A DNA stretch of 35,117 nt from CAYJEQ01 sp964371155 (GTDB taxonomy: Bacteria; Bacillota; Clostridia; Oscillospirales; Ruminococcaceae): assembly GCA_964371155.1 (NCBI GenBank), contig CAYJLI010000025.1, positions 1 to 35,117 of the forward strand. The letters are read 5' to 3'. The first letter of the stretch is position 1; every line of letters starts with the position of its first letter. The position numbers and the translations under genes are program-made. Positions 16,478 through 24,010 of the stretch are shown one piece after another. The notes under the pieces are model-generated. The model saw only the letters and a program-made list of their open reading frames with translations. It did no database searches and was not told the DNA's origin.

Positions 16478-16734
16478 ATTTAGCACACCCTGTGAAGGGT
16501 GTGCTCAGACTGTCAAAAAACCTGCAAACACAAAAATCTCTGCTGTTTTGGCAGAGATTTTTGCTTGCTATGTCACTTAAAACTTGCAAATTGCGTTCAT
16601 ATACCCTCGTATTACTCACTTATTCGCAAGTTTTGTTCCTTGCCTTGCAAATTCTTTGACAGTCTGACAGCGTGTTCAAAAAAGCAAAGGCTTTTTCGAC
16701 ACACTGAGCACACCCTGTGAAGGGTGTGCTAAAT
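16478..16734. mobile_element. MITE-like element with ~46-bp terminal inverted repeats and nested palindromes
   Basis: The two ends match as inverted repeats over about 46 bases: ATTTAGCACACCCT, four unlike bases, AGGGTGTGCTCAG, then TGTC and an A-rich stretch. Each end is itself a 9-bp hairpin (16482-16505 and 16707-16730; AGCACACCC / GGGTGTGCT around TGTGAA). Inside, CAGACTGTCAAA (16506-16517) is repeated inverted at 16655-16666. There is no transposase. Nested palindromic ends in a 257-base non-coding unit suggest a non-autonomous element or dispersed intergenic repeat. It occupies most of the gap between the convergent ATPase and aminotransferase genes. Confidence 0.65.
16531..16563. terminator. 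Bidirectional intrinsic terminator inside the MITE-like element
   Basis: CAAAAATCTCTGC (16531-16543), loop TGTTTTG, GCAGAGATTTTTG (16551-16563) form a 13-bp perfect stem with A5 on the left and T5 on the right. This is the classic form that terminates in both directions. It lies between convergent genes, downstream of the ATPase (ends 16342) and of the aminotransferase (ends 16825). Confidence 0.75.
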
Positions 16735-16824
16735 GCTATAAAGCAGTTTTTTACTCATTCATATTTCTATCAGATATATATTGAGGTAAATATGGTATTT
16801 TTAAAATAGTGATGTTTAAACCAC

Positions 16825-18009
16825 TTATTCTATCACTTCTTTGAGTAAATCACCCAGTATCTTCATGCCTTTATCCATATCTGCGAGGCTTGGGCCGGAG
16901 AAGTTTAGACGCATGGTGTTTTTTACATCCTTATTTGCATAGAAACTCACTGCAGGTATATAGGCAACACCTCTCTCCATTGCTGTTTCAAGGAGTGAGA
17001 AGCTGTCGTATTTTTCAGGAAGCTCTGCCCATAGGAATAATCCGCCCTTTGGTGTGTAAACTTTCACACTTTCGGGGAAGTATTTTTTAGCCGCTTCTAC
17101 CATGCTGTCACGCTTTTCTTTGTACACTCGTCTTAGCTCGTCTAAATGCGGCTCAAATTCACCGCTTTTTAGATATTCTGTGAGTAGTACTTGAGAAAGA
17201 TTACAGCTGTTTAAATCCGCCGCCTGTTTTGCCACTTCAAGCTTTGCAATAATCTCTTTTGAAGCAACTATATATCCAACTCTAAGCCCTGGAGCAATAA
17301 CCTTTGAAAAAGAACCCATATAGATTACTTTTTCATTTTCGTCGATGGATTTTACAGGGTTTGGTGGTGGAGCATCGAAGTAGATTTCGCCATAGGGATC
17401 ATCTTCTACCATCAGCATTTCGCATTCATCTAAGAGCTTCGGCATTTTTTGGCGTGTTTCTTCAGCCATGCAAACACTGGTGGGGTTTTGGAAATTTGTC
17501 ACGCTGTAAAATAGCTTTGCATTGCCCTCTTTGGCGATTTTTTCAAGTTTTTCGTAGATTACGCCGTCTTCATTAATCGCAACGGGTGACATCTTTACGA
17601 AATATGGTCTAAATATCTGAAGTGCCGCAACATATGTTGGGTCTTCGATAATCACTTCATCGCCCTCGTCTAAAAATACCGATGCAATAAGGGCTATCCC
17701 CTGTTGTGAGCCCGAGGTGAGTAGTATGTTTTCTTTAGTTGTTTCAATGCCTTTATGCTTTTTAAGATGCTCGACTACAAGCTCTCTTAGCTCTGGGTAA
17801 CCAGCGGTTACGCCATACTGCAAGCACTGTACAGGCTTTTCAGTGATTACCTTTTCGGCATATTTTGAAAGTGAAGTAACGGGGAATGTATTGGGGTCGG
17901 GGTTTCCACCTGCAAGTGATATAATACCGCCCTGCGCTATCTTTTTAGCTATTTCACGGATGATATTTACACTACCACCCAAACTGCGCTTTGAATAAAG
18001 TTTTTCCAT
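16825..18009 (-). CDS. PLP-dependent class I/II aminotransferase, LysN/2-aminoadipate type (394 aa)
   Basis: A fold-type I, pyridoxal-phosphate aminotransferase of the branch that includes 2-aminoadipate transaminase (LysN) and the enzyme domain of MocR regulators. SLAGGNPDPNTFP (31-43) is typical of that branch. LTSGSQQGI contacts the phosphate, NFQNP (172-176) and DDPYGE (203-208) hold the cofactor ring, and SFSK gives the Schiff-base Lys at about 236. A C-terminal MRLNFS supplies the carboxylate-binding Arg. No helix-turn-helix is fused. The start at 18009 follows AAAGGA by nine bases; an earlier ATG would contain that site. It lies last in a three-gene leftward unit after a homocitrate-synthase-like enzyme, which suggests that its substrate is a dicarboxylic 2-oxoacid or amino acid. 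Confidence 0.85.
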   Translation of the reverse strand: MEKLYSKRSLGGSVNIIREIAKKIAQGGIISLAGGNPDPNTFPVTSLSKYAEKVITEKPVQCLQYGVTAGYPELRELVVEHLKKHKGIETTKENILLTSGSQQGIALIASVFLDEGDEVIIEDPTYVAALQIFRPYFVKMSPVAINEDGVIYEKLEKIAKEGNAKLFYSVTNFQNPTSVCMAEETRQKMPKLLDECEMLMVEDDPYGEIYFDAPPPNPVKSIDENEKVIYMGSFSKVIAPGLRVGYIVASKEIIAKLEVAKQAADLNSCNLSQVLLTEYLKSGEFEPHLDELRRVYKEKRDSMVEAAKKYFPESVKVYTPKGGLFLWAELPEKYDSFSLLETAMERGVAYIPAVSFYANKDVKNTMRLNFSGPSLADMDKGMKILGDLLKEVIE

Positions 18010-18077
18010 ATATAGCAGTCCTTTCATTTTGTTTGTTTTTCACTCACCCTGCATGGGGAATAAAAATCAAACAGTTA

Positions 18078-19271
18078 CTATTTCACAGAATTTATTATTG
18101 CAATAACTTCTTCGTCGGTGAGTAGGCGTTTAAAGCGTTCGCCGCTCGCCTTTACTTCTACAACAATCTTTTCAATCTGCTCAGCAGATGCCTCCATACC
18201 ATGTTTGTTTAGGAAATATTCCACGGATGCCTTACCGCTCTTTTTACCAAGTACAATTTCTCCGCTTCTGCCAAAATACTCAGGCGCAGTAGCAAACATT
18301 GCAAGTGGCTTTTCAACTACTAAGTTTACACCTATTCCCGACTCACGAGTGTAATTACGAGCTCCTGCAATAGGTTTATTTTGAGCAAATTGTACCCCTG
18401 CAATTGTTGCAACTTCGTTGCAGACATCGTAGAGTTTTGGTAGGTTGTAGTTATTTTCGGTGTTGTAAAGCAGTTTTAGTGACATCATTAGCTCTTCAAG
18501 TGCCGCATTACCTGTTCTCTCGCCCAAGCCGTTTATACAGGAATGAAGACAGCTTGCCCCAGCTATTGCCCCTGCTATTTCAGTTGCAACACCCATACCA
18601 AAGTCGTTGTGTGTATGCACTTCAACAGGTATTCCTCTGCCAAGCACCTTCATGCGTTTTACCATCATTGCGATAGCTTCGGGAGAAGCACAACCCATTG
18701 TATCAACCACGCCCACCGAGCTTGGAGGTGCGTTGTCCATGATGCCGTTCATAAGATTTTCTAAGTCTTCTTTTCTTGAACGAGTTGTGTCATATGGGAA
18801 AAATACAGTGTATAGCCCTTTGCTTTTAGCGTAGTTTATGCAGTCCATGCTCTTTTCAAGAACATTTTCCCATGTCCAGTTAAATTGATATTTTAGTTTT
18901 GGGTAGCCGATTGGCACTTCAATTACAACGCCTTTTGCGCCACATTCAACAGCCATGTCGATATCGCCACGGGTAGCTCTTACAAATGCAAATATTTTAG
19001 CATTTAGTCCTTTTTTAGCAATTGCTGTTATTGCATTGAAGTCGGATTTTGAAACAGCAGGCATACCAGCTTCTATTCTTTCCACTCCAAGATCGTCTAA
19101 AAGCTCAGCAATATGCACTTTTTCTTCGGTGGTGAATACTACACCGGGGGTTTGCTCTCCATCCCTTAGTGTGGCATCATGTATTTCAACTTTATGTTCA
19201 ATTTTTGGCAGACTTTCGTCTTCGTTGTATGGGCTAACCCACCAGGCGTCTTCCTTATGATAAAAACTCAT
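18078..19271 (-). CDS. HMGL-family Claisen-type acyltransferase, homocitrate/isopropylmalate-synthase-like (397 aa)
   Basis: The protein has the DRE-TIM barrel signature of enzymes that condense acetyl-CoA with a 2-oxoacid: HDATLRDGEQTPG (31-43) with catalytic Arg and metal-binding Asp, IEAGMPA, VHTHND (218-223) with two metal-binding His, and NGLGERTGNAALEE. It has the length and N-terminal style of homocitrate synthase (NifV) and lacks the LeuA-type C-terminal regulatory domain of isopropylmalate synthases. Substrate cannot be read from the sequence: 2-oxoglutarate, 2-oxoisovalerate, pyruvate or a cluster-specific oxoacid are all possible. A 15-residue N-terminal extension (YHKEDAWWVSPYNEDE) precedes the barrel. 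AAGGAG lies eight bases before ATG. Neighbours are the FAH hydrolase upstream and the aminotransferase 68 bases downstream. Confidence 0.85.
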   Translation of the reverse strand: MSFYHKEDAWWVSPYNEDESLPKIEHKVEIHDATLRDGEQTPGVVFTTEEKVHIAELLDDLGVERIEAGMPAVSKSDFNAITAIAKKGLNAKIFAFVRATRGDIDMAVECGAKGVVIEVPIGYPKLKYQFNWTWENVLEKSMDCINYAKSKGLYTVFFPYDTTRSRKEDLENLMNGIMDNAPPSSVGVVDTMGCASPEAIAMMVKRMKVLGRGIPVEVHTHNDFGMGVATEIAGAIAGASCLHSCINGLGERTGNAALEELMMSLKLLYNTENNYNLPKLYDVCNEVATIAGVQFAQNKPIAGARNYTRESGIGVNLVVEKPLAMFATAPEYFGRSGEIVLGKKSGKASVEYFLNKHGMEASAEQIEKIVVEVKASGERFKRLLTDEEVIAIINSVK

Positions 19272-19317
19272 TTTAAATCTCCTTATGTATTATTTTTTCA
19301 TTTATTTTCTCAAATTA

Positions 19318-19362
19318 CACTTCTGCCCACACATATACATTGATATGTGTGGGCTAAAAGTG
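19318..19362 (-). other. Strong hairpin between the FAH and homocitrate-synthase-like genes
   Basis: GCCCACACATAT (19325-19336) and ATATGTGTGGGC (19343-19354) form a 12-bp perfect stem with a 6-base loop, extended by CACTT/AAGTG. No U-run follows on the minus strand. It is more likely an mRNA-processing or partial-termination element that adjusts the level of the downstream genes than a full stop. Confidence 0.6.
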
Positions 19363-19398
19363 AAGCAATTATTTTAAAGGTATACGGTATATCCTAAA

Positions 19399-20388
19399 TT
19401 AGATAGCTTTAATTGGGTTGCTAATTGTGCCAAAACCATCAACTTTAGTGATTAGGCTACCACCCCAGCCACGTAAATCTATTTTCTGGAAGTTAACGCC
19501 TTCGATTGGGCGCTGAACTGTACCCCAGGAGATAATATCGCCTGCAAGAAGTGTGTGTGCTTCAGACAGATAGCTGATTAGGTGAGGAATTTTGAAGTAC
19601 ATGTCAGCAGTGTTACCTGTCTGTACTAATTTATCGTCAACCCAAGCGTTGATTGTTAGATCATTTGGATCTGGAACATCATCAGCAGTGATTAACCAAG
19701 GACCCATTGGTGAGAATGTATCAAAGCATTTGTAGCGTCCAGCGTAAGTAAGTCTCTTATCACCTTCTGGGCGTTTGGAAACGATCCACTCTTTGCTATC
19801 TCTTAGCTCATGAGCTGTGATGTCGTTATGTACTGTGTAGCCATATACATAGCTCATTGCTTCTTCTTCAGGGATGAATTTACCTTTTTTGGATACAAAG
19901 AAAGCAACTTCAGCTTCAGAACCAACTACGCCGATGTCAGGGATTTCGATTGGATCGTATGGGCCTGTTACACAAGTTGGTAGTTTTATGAAGTATAGTG
20001 GATGTGGATTTGTTGGTTTGTCAGCTATTTCAAATTTTTGTTTGTTGTTTATAGCAATAGCAAGTATTTTAGATGGGTTTGGAACTGGTGCTTCCCATTT
20101 AATTTCGTCCGCTTTATATAGTAGGCGTTCACCTTCAAGACCAGTAGCTGTTTCGTTTGCTTTTACATATGCTAATGCATTTTTCATAGCTTCAATACCT
20201 GTATCTCCGCTTTCGATAACGCCGATCATATTAGCAGGAACTACAACTTCTGCCATCTGAGCTGGTTTTGGGCAACCTGTGGATTTAAGGTAAGCAGCAT
20301 ATGCATAGTTTGCGTCTAATACATAGCCCTCCTTGTATTCAATGCCAACTCTTGATTTGCCTTCATAGATAAATGTACACAATTTCAT
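19399..20388 (-). CDS. Fumarylacetoacetate hydrolase family protein (329 aa)
   Basis: A member of the FAH superfamily, whose enzymes hydrolyse, hydrate or decarboxylate beta-diketo or 2-oxo-enoic acids with a divalent metal. KILAIAINNKQKF opens the catalytic domain near 108. The metal ligands are Glu158 and Glu160 in GVVGSEAEVAFF and Asp189 in VHNDITAHELRD, and the domain closes with LLAGDIISWGTV and a GWGGSL stretch. Residues 1-100 form the usual N-terminal cap. I moved the start to 20388 because AAAGGA precedes it, and the longer frame lies over the promoter. It is the first gene of the leftward unit, divergent from tctC. The exact reaction is unknown; acylpyruvase, oxoacid decarboxylase or hydratase are all compatible. 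Confidence 0.85.
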   Translation of the reverse strand: MKLCTFIYEGKSRVGIEYKEGYVLDANYAYAAYLKSTGCPKPAQMAEVVVPANMIGVIESGDTGIEAMKNALAYVKANETATGLEGERLLYKADEIKWEAPVPNPSKILAIAINNKQKFEIADKPTNPHPLYFIKLPTCVTGPYDPIEIPDIGVVGSEAEVAFFVSKKGKFIPEEEAMSYVYGYTVHNDITAHELRDSKEWIVSKRPEGDKRLTYAGRYKCFDTFSPMGPWLITADDVPDPNDLTINAWVDDKLVQTGNTADMYFKIPHLISYLSEAHTLLAGDIISWGTVQRPIEGVNFQKIDLRGWGGSLITKVDGFGTISNPIKAI

Positions 20389-20427
20389 TTCTTTTCGTTT
20401 CCTTTCAGTTTTAGTTGTGATGGTATC

Positions 20428-20438
20428 TTCGAAACATA
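20428..20438. promoter_or_regulatory. Shared box TTCGAAACATA, copy at the leftward promoter
   Basis: TTCGAAACATA lies just downstream of the predicted start site of the FAH promoter, inside a wider GGTAT...ATACC dyad (20422-20443). The same 11 bases recur at 20619-20629, just downstream of the opposite promoter. Paired boxes at both start sites of divergent operons suggest one regulator controlling both; the FadR-type protein at 25334 is the obvious candidate, by inference. Confidence 0.55.
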
Positions 20439-20452
20439 ATACCTTTACACCA

Positions 20453-20481
20453 TTTATACCGCATATTCTGTGTTTTGTCAA
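20453..20481 (-). promoter_or_regulatory. Promoter of the FAH-homocitrate synthase-like-aminotransferase unit
   Basis: On the minus strand TTGACA (20476-20481), a 17-base spacer and TATAAA (20453-20458) make a strong sigma-A promoter. The expected start site near 20446 gives a leader of about 60 bases containing the TTCGAAACATA box. Confidence 0.75.
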
Positions 20482-20542
20482 CACTTAAAGGACTTAAAAT
20501 AGTATCTTTGTATCATTTTACATAATCAGGCAAATCATTTAG

Positions 20543-20562
20543 TGCATTTATCACAAAATGCA
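20543..20562. promoter_or_regulatory. Dyad TGCATTT-N6-AAATGCA between the divergent promoters
   Basis: A perfect 7-bp inverted repeat, TGCATTT (20543-20549) and AAATGCA (20556-20562), lies between the two -35 boxes, about 20 bases upstream of the tctC -35. Its position suits an activator site acting on either promoter. No regulator can be assigned from sequence alone. Confidence 0.4.
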
Positions 20563-20582
20563 TTAAAATAAACAAAAATAAA

Positions 20583-20611
20583 TTGACATATACTGATAGT
20601 GAGTATACAAT
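20583..20611 (+). promoter_or_regulatory. Promoter of the tctCBA-amidohydrolase unit with internal dyad
   Basis: TTGACA (20583-20588), a 17-base spacer and TACAAT (20606-20611) form a strong sigma-A promoter. The spacer carries the dyad TATACT-N7-AGTATA (20589-20607), an operator-like arrangement. A leader of about 170 bases follows before tctC, with AGGAGG at 20773-20778. Confidence 0.75.
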
Positions 20612-20618
20612 ATAGGTA

Positions 20619-20629
20619 TTCGAAACATA
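20619..20629. promoter_or_regulatory. Shared box TTCGAAACATA, copy at the rightward promoter
   Basis: The second copy of the 11-base box starts about one base after the predicted start site of the tctC promoter. The preceding GGTAT is also shared with the copy at 20428-20438. A protein bound here would block initiation. Confidence 0.55.
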
Positions 20630-20786
20630 TTTTTTAAATACTTTTACCGAATTAAACAGCATATCTTAAGATGTATTTATATTAAACCTATGATGTATCC
20701 ACAGGATTTTTAATTAAAAAGCATTTAAAGGTATAATGTTTTAATAAGCAATGTCAAAAAATAAAAAAAATCAGGAGGACTAAGAA

Positions 20787-21809
20787 ATGTTTAAAAGATC
20801 ACTAATAGCAATGACACTTATCGCATCACTCATAATATCGGGATGCGCAAGCACACCGGCTGAGTCCGAAGCACCTGCTGAATCCGAAGCAAGCGGCAGC
20901 TCTCAAGAAGCGTCTATCGACTATCCAACAGAAACCATTAGATTGGTTGTACCATTTGGTGCAGGCGGCGGTAACGACATGGATGCAAGACGTTATGCTG
21001 ATGTTATCAACAAAAGCGGTATGCTCGCAGAAACTATTGTAGTTGAAAATGTTACTGGCGGCGGCGGTGTTGTTGGGGTTTCCGAAGCAGCATTTGCAGA
21101 TCCTGACGGCTATACATTAGTATACTGTGGTCAAGGTGCTATCACAGTTCAAACAAACCTTGGTAATGCTTCCTACGCATACAACGACATCGAACCAATC
21201 ATCTGCACATCACAGGATCCTATCGGTTTAGTTGTAAGAGCTGATTCACCTATCAACAGTGTTGAAGATCTTATTGCTACTGCAACTGCTGAAAACGGCG
21301 AATTCCTAATGGGCTTTGCTGGCCCTGGAACATACGGCCATATGGCTGGTATGGGCTTTGCTCAAGAAACAGAAATCCCATTCAGCGAAGTTCAGTTTGA
21401 TGGTACTTCCGCTGCTATGGCTGCTCTACTCGGCGGACATGTGGACACATACATGAGCTCCTCCTCAGACCTTCAAAGCTTTGTTAACTCTGGCGAAGCT
21501 AAAATGATTTTTGTAACAAGCAGAAATGATTTAATCCCTGAAGGCGTACAGGCACTTGATGAGCTTGGATACAGCGGCTCAATCACTGCTTACATGACAC
21601 TTTACGCTCCAGCAGGCACACCTCAGGAAATCAAAGATATTCTATATAATGCATTCAGCGCAGCTCAAAGCGACGCTATCATTCAAGATGCTTCTGCACT
21701 TATCGGACAGGTTCCTGTTGCTATAAACGGTACTGACATGCAAGCTCACATCGACCAAGACTACATCAGCAATGGCGATATCTTAAGAGCTATCGGTATG
21801 ATAGAATAG
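20787..21809 (+). CDS. tctC: Tripartite tricarboxylate transporter, substrate-binding lipoprotein (TctC/Bug family)
   Basis: The 340-residue protein has a lipoprotein signal: basic MFKR, a hydrophobic core and the lipobox ISGC with Cys20, followed by an Ala/Ser/Glu-rich linker. IRLVVPFGAGGGNDMDARRYADVI (about 51-74) is the hallmark start of the Bug fold, and FAGPGTYGHMAGMGFAQETE and APAGTPQEIKDILY are conserved further on. It captures a carboxylate outside the cell and delivers it to TctA/TctB for cation-driven uptake. The family binds citrate, other di- and tricarboxylates, nicotinate or amino acids, so the ligand is open. Being first in the unit and followed by a stable hairpin fits the usual excess of binding protein over membrane parts. 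Confidence 0.93.
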   Translation: MFKRSLIAMTLIASLIISGCASTPAESEAPAESEASGSSQEASIDYPTETIRLVVPFGAGGGNDMDARRYADVINKSGMLAETIVVENVTGGGGVVGVSEAAFADPDGYTLVYCGQGAITVQTNLGNASYAYNDIEPIICTSQDPIGLVVRADSPINSVEDLIATATAENGEFLMGFAGPGTYGHMAGMGFAQETEIPFSEVQFDGTSAAMAALLGGHVDTYMSSSSDLQSFVNSGEAKMIFVTSRNDLIPEGVQALDELGYSGSITAYMTLYAPAGTPQEIKDILYNAFSAAQSDAIIQDASALIGQVPVAINGTDMQAHIDQDYISNGDILRAIGMIE

Positions 21810-21867
21810 GATATATTTCCTATATTTGGTCTTCGCACTTTCTAAAACTTAACTTTTAAATCAACCA

Positions 21868-21898
21868 ATATTTCCCCCGCCTTTGGCGGGGGAAATAT
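21868..21898. repeat. GC-rich hairpin, copy 2 of the CCCCGCC/GGCGGGG motif, after tctC
   Basis: ATATTTCCCCCGCC (21868-21881), loop TTT, GGCGGGGGAAATAT (21885-21898) form a 14-bp perfect stem 59 bases past the tctC stop. No U-run follows. It resembles the hairpin at 5215-5245. Here it may protect the tctC mRNA end and lower read-through into tctB. Confidence 0.6.
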
Positions 21899-22015
21899 AG
21901 CAAAAAGTATATATTTTCATTGTGAAATTCAATTGTATACCCCATTTTTTAAAACAGTAGCAAAATTTTGCTACACATCCTCTTAGGGTGAGTCCCCTAA
22001 AGAAAGGTAACACAT

Positions 22016-22450
22016 ATGAAGAGAATTAATATGGATACCTATGTCGGTATTTTTTTCATTTTATTTTCGCTATTACTTTTTTCTCAAGTGAGTGCAATGT
22101 CTGCAAATGCAATTAAAGGTGGCGCAGGTGATTTTCCAAAAATGATTGCATGGATGATGATGTTTTTAGCGGTAACGCTTACCATTAGAAGCCTGTTTGA
22201 CAAAAATGCACTTCAAATGACATTTAAAAAAGCTGGTACTCTGCGTGTGCTATCGCTAATAGTAGCGTCGATAGTATATATAGCTTTGATGGATGTAGTA
22301 GGATTTTTAATATCCTCACTTTTGTTTTTCCCCACCCTACTTTTTATATTTAAGCATAAAAGAAACTGGCTCTTTGTTGTATTGTCGATATCGGTACCTT
22401 GCGTAATATTCTACCTATTTAAATACATACTTTTAGTGCCACTGCCTTAA
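22016..22450 (+). CDS. tctB: Tripartite tricarboxylate transporter, small membrane subunit TctB
   Basis: The 144-residue protein has four hydrophobic segments (about 9-28, 43-60, 75-97 and 100-140), the size and layout of TctB. The family sequence is poorly conserved; the segment with GAGDFPKMIAWMMMFLAVTL is typical. It associates with TctA in the cytoplasmic membrane. It lies 206 bases after tctC and 63 before tctA, so the order C-B-A is the standard one. AAAGG precedes the ATG. Confidence 0.9.
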   Translation: MKRINMDTYVGIFFILFSLLLFSQVSAMSANAIKGGAGDFPKMIAWMMMFLAVTLTIRSLFDKNALQMTFKKAGTLRVLSLIVASIVYIALMDVVGFLISSLLFFPTLLFIFKHKRNWLFVVLSISVPCVIFYLFKYILLVPLP

Positions 22451-22482
22451 GGGATACTTTCTCAAATTTAAACTCACATTTT

Positions 22483-22502
22483 ATTCTGCTTTAAGGCAGA
22501 AT
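22483..22502 (+). other. Small hairpin directly upstream of the tctA ribosome binding site
   Basis: ATTCTGC (22483-22489) and GCAGAAT (22496-22502) form a 7-bp stem with a 6-base loop that ends one base before GGAGG (22504-22508). It may help keep the tctA initiation site open or mark a processing site. Confidence 0.4.
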
Positions 22503-22513
22503 GGAGGTACATA

Positions 22514-24010
22514 ATGGATTTAATAAGTGTTTTTTCATTAGTAAATATTTTGGTCTGCTTTTTTGGTACTGCGATAGGTATTGTATTTGGATGTGTTCCG
22601 GGGCTTACTGGCACAATGGGCATAGTAATATTCCTCCCCTTTACCTACAATATGGATCCAATAGCATCATTTGCACTTCTTTTAGGTATATACTGCGGCG
22701 GCAGTTACGGCGGCTCTATTTCCGCCATACTTATAAAGACACCCGGCACGGGTGGTGCGGCGGCGACTGTTCTCGACGGCTACCCTCTTGCACAAAAAGG
22801 GCAACCCTCGGAAGCGCTTTCACTTGCTACAATCGCTTCTACATTCGGCGGTTTAGTAAGTTGTGCCGCTCTAATATTCATCGCTCCACAGCTCGCACGC
22901 TTTGGGCTTCAGTTTGGCCCTCCTGAATATTTTAGTATTGGTCTTTTTGGGCTGAGTGTCGTGAGCAGTCTTTCTTCGAAAAACCTCATCAAAGGTTTGC
23001 TTTGTGCACTTGCAGGGCTTTCCCTCTCATTTGTGGGGATGGACCCTATCACTGGTTCAACCAGATTTACTTTCGGTGTAATCAATCTATTCTCAGGCAT
23101 TGGAACAGGTGCCGCTCTGCTTGGTCTCTTTGCAATGGCAGAGGTTTTCAGTAAATTAGATAGTTTAGACGATGCCAAATCGGGTGAAACAATCCAGATA
23201 AAGAAAAACAAAATCGCTTCATGGTCGATTTTAAAAGCAAACTGGTTTAACTTCATCCGTTCCTCGGTAATCGGTACAATAGTTGGAATTATCCCCGGTA
23301 CTGGTGTTGGTGTTGCTTCATGGATTTCCTATAACGAAGCAAGAAGAGCTTCAAAAAATCCAGAAGAATTCGGAAAAGGTGCTCCTGCGGGAATTATCGC
23401 CCCCGAAGCTGCTAATAACGCAGTTACAGGCGGTGCGCTTGTGCCACTTTTAACCCTTGGTATCCCCGGAGATGTAACCACTGCGATACTCATAGGCGCT
23501 CTTATGATACAGGGACTAACCCCAGGCCCACAGCTATTTGTGGAAGAGCCAGAAACAGTGCAGGGCATTTACGCCATGCTGATAATGTCCAACATTTTCA
23601 TGCTTATACTCGGTCTTTTTGCGGCAAAATGGTTTGCGAAAGTACTTAAAGTTAAAACAGAAATTTTAGTGCCAACAGTGCTTATGTTCTGCTTTGTAGG
23701 TTCATTTGCAGAAGCAAATACCATTTTCGGCTTAGGGCTTGCATTATTCATGGGCGTATTCGGATTTTTATTCAAAAAAGCAGAGCTATCCGTTGCCCCC
23801 GTGCTTTTAGGGCTATTACTCGGTGAAATTATCGAGCCAAACTTCAGGCGTTCACTCTCAATGTCACAGGGTGATTACTCCATATTCTTCACACGCCCTA
23901 TAAGTGTTGTAATGATCACAATTTCAGTGCTATCATTCTTCCTACCAATTATTAGTACATATATAAAAAATAGAAAAGCAAAGGCGAGTGGTACTAATGA
24001 ACCAGCATAA
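22514..24010 (+). CDS. tctA: Tripartite tricarboxylate transporter, large permease subunit TctA
   Basis: The 498-residue membrane protein has about eleven to twelve hydrophobic segments and the two family signature loops in its repeated halves: FGCVPGLTGTMG near 20-35 and GIIPGTGVGVASWISYNEARR near 255-280. GGSYGGSISAILIKTPGTGGAAATVLDGYPLA and LTLGIPGDVTTAILIGALMIQGLTPGP are also diagnostic. It forms the transport channel, driven by the proton or sodium gradient. GGAGG lies five bases before ATG. Its last 14 bases overlap the start of the M20 amidohydrolase, so both are translated from one message and the imported substrate probably meets that enzyme. Confidence 0.95.
   Translation: MDLISVFSLVNILVCFFGTAIGIVFGCVPGLTGTMGIVIFLPFTYNMDPIASFALLLGIYCGGSYGGSISAILIKTPGTGGAAATVLDGYPLAQKGQPSEALSLATIASTFGGLVSCAALIFIAPQLARFGLQFGPPEYFSIGLFGLSVVSSLSSKNLIKGLLCALAGLSLSFVGMDPITGSTRFTFGVINLFSGIGTGAALLGLFAMAEVFSKLDSLDDAKSGETIQIKKNKIASWSILKANWFNFIRSSVIGTIVGIIPGTGVGVASWISYNEARRASKNPEEFGKGAPAGIIAPEAANNAVTGGALVPLLTLGIPGDVTTAILIGALMIQGLTPGPQLFVEEPETVQGIYAMLIMSNIFMLILGLFAAKWFAKVLKVKTEILVPTVLMFCFVGSFAEANTIFGLGLALFMGVFGFLFKKAELSVAPVLLGLLLGEIIEPNFRRSLSMSQGDYSIFFTRPISVVMITISVLSFFLPIISTYIKNRKAKASGTNEPA

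Noticed and set aside
16499..16720. 73-codon plus-strand Cys-rich frame
   Set aside because: It lies wholly within the MITE-like element and reads through its hairpins and terminator; the Cys pattern comes from the repeat sequence.
18078..19271. Assignment as leuA or nifV
   Set aside because: No leucine or nitrogen-fixation genes are nearby and the regulatory domain of LeuA is absent; the substrate cannot be decided from sequence.
22501..22926. 141-codon frame starting before tctA
   Set aside because: It is out of frame within a clearly conserved tctA, and its ATG lies inside the tctA leader hairpin and ribosome binding site.
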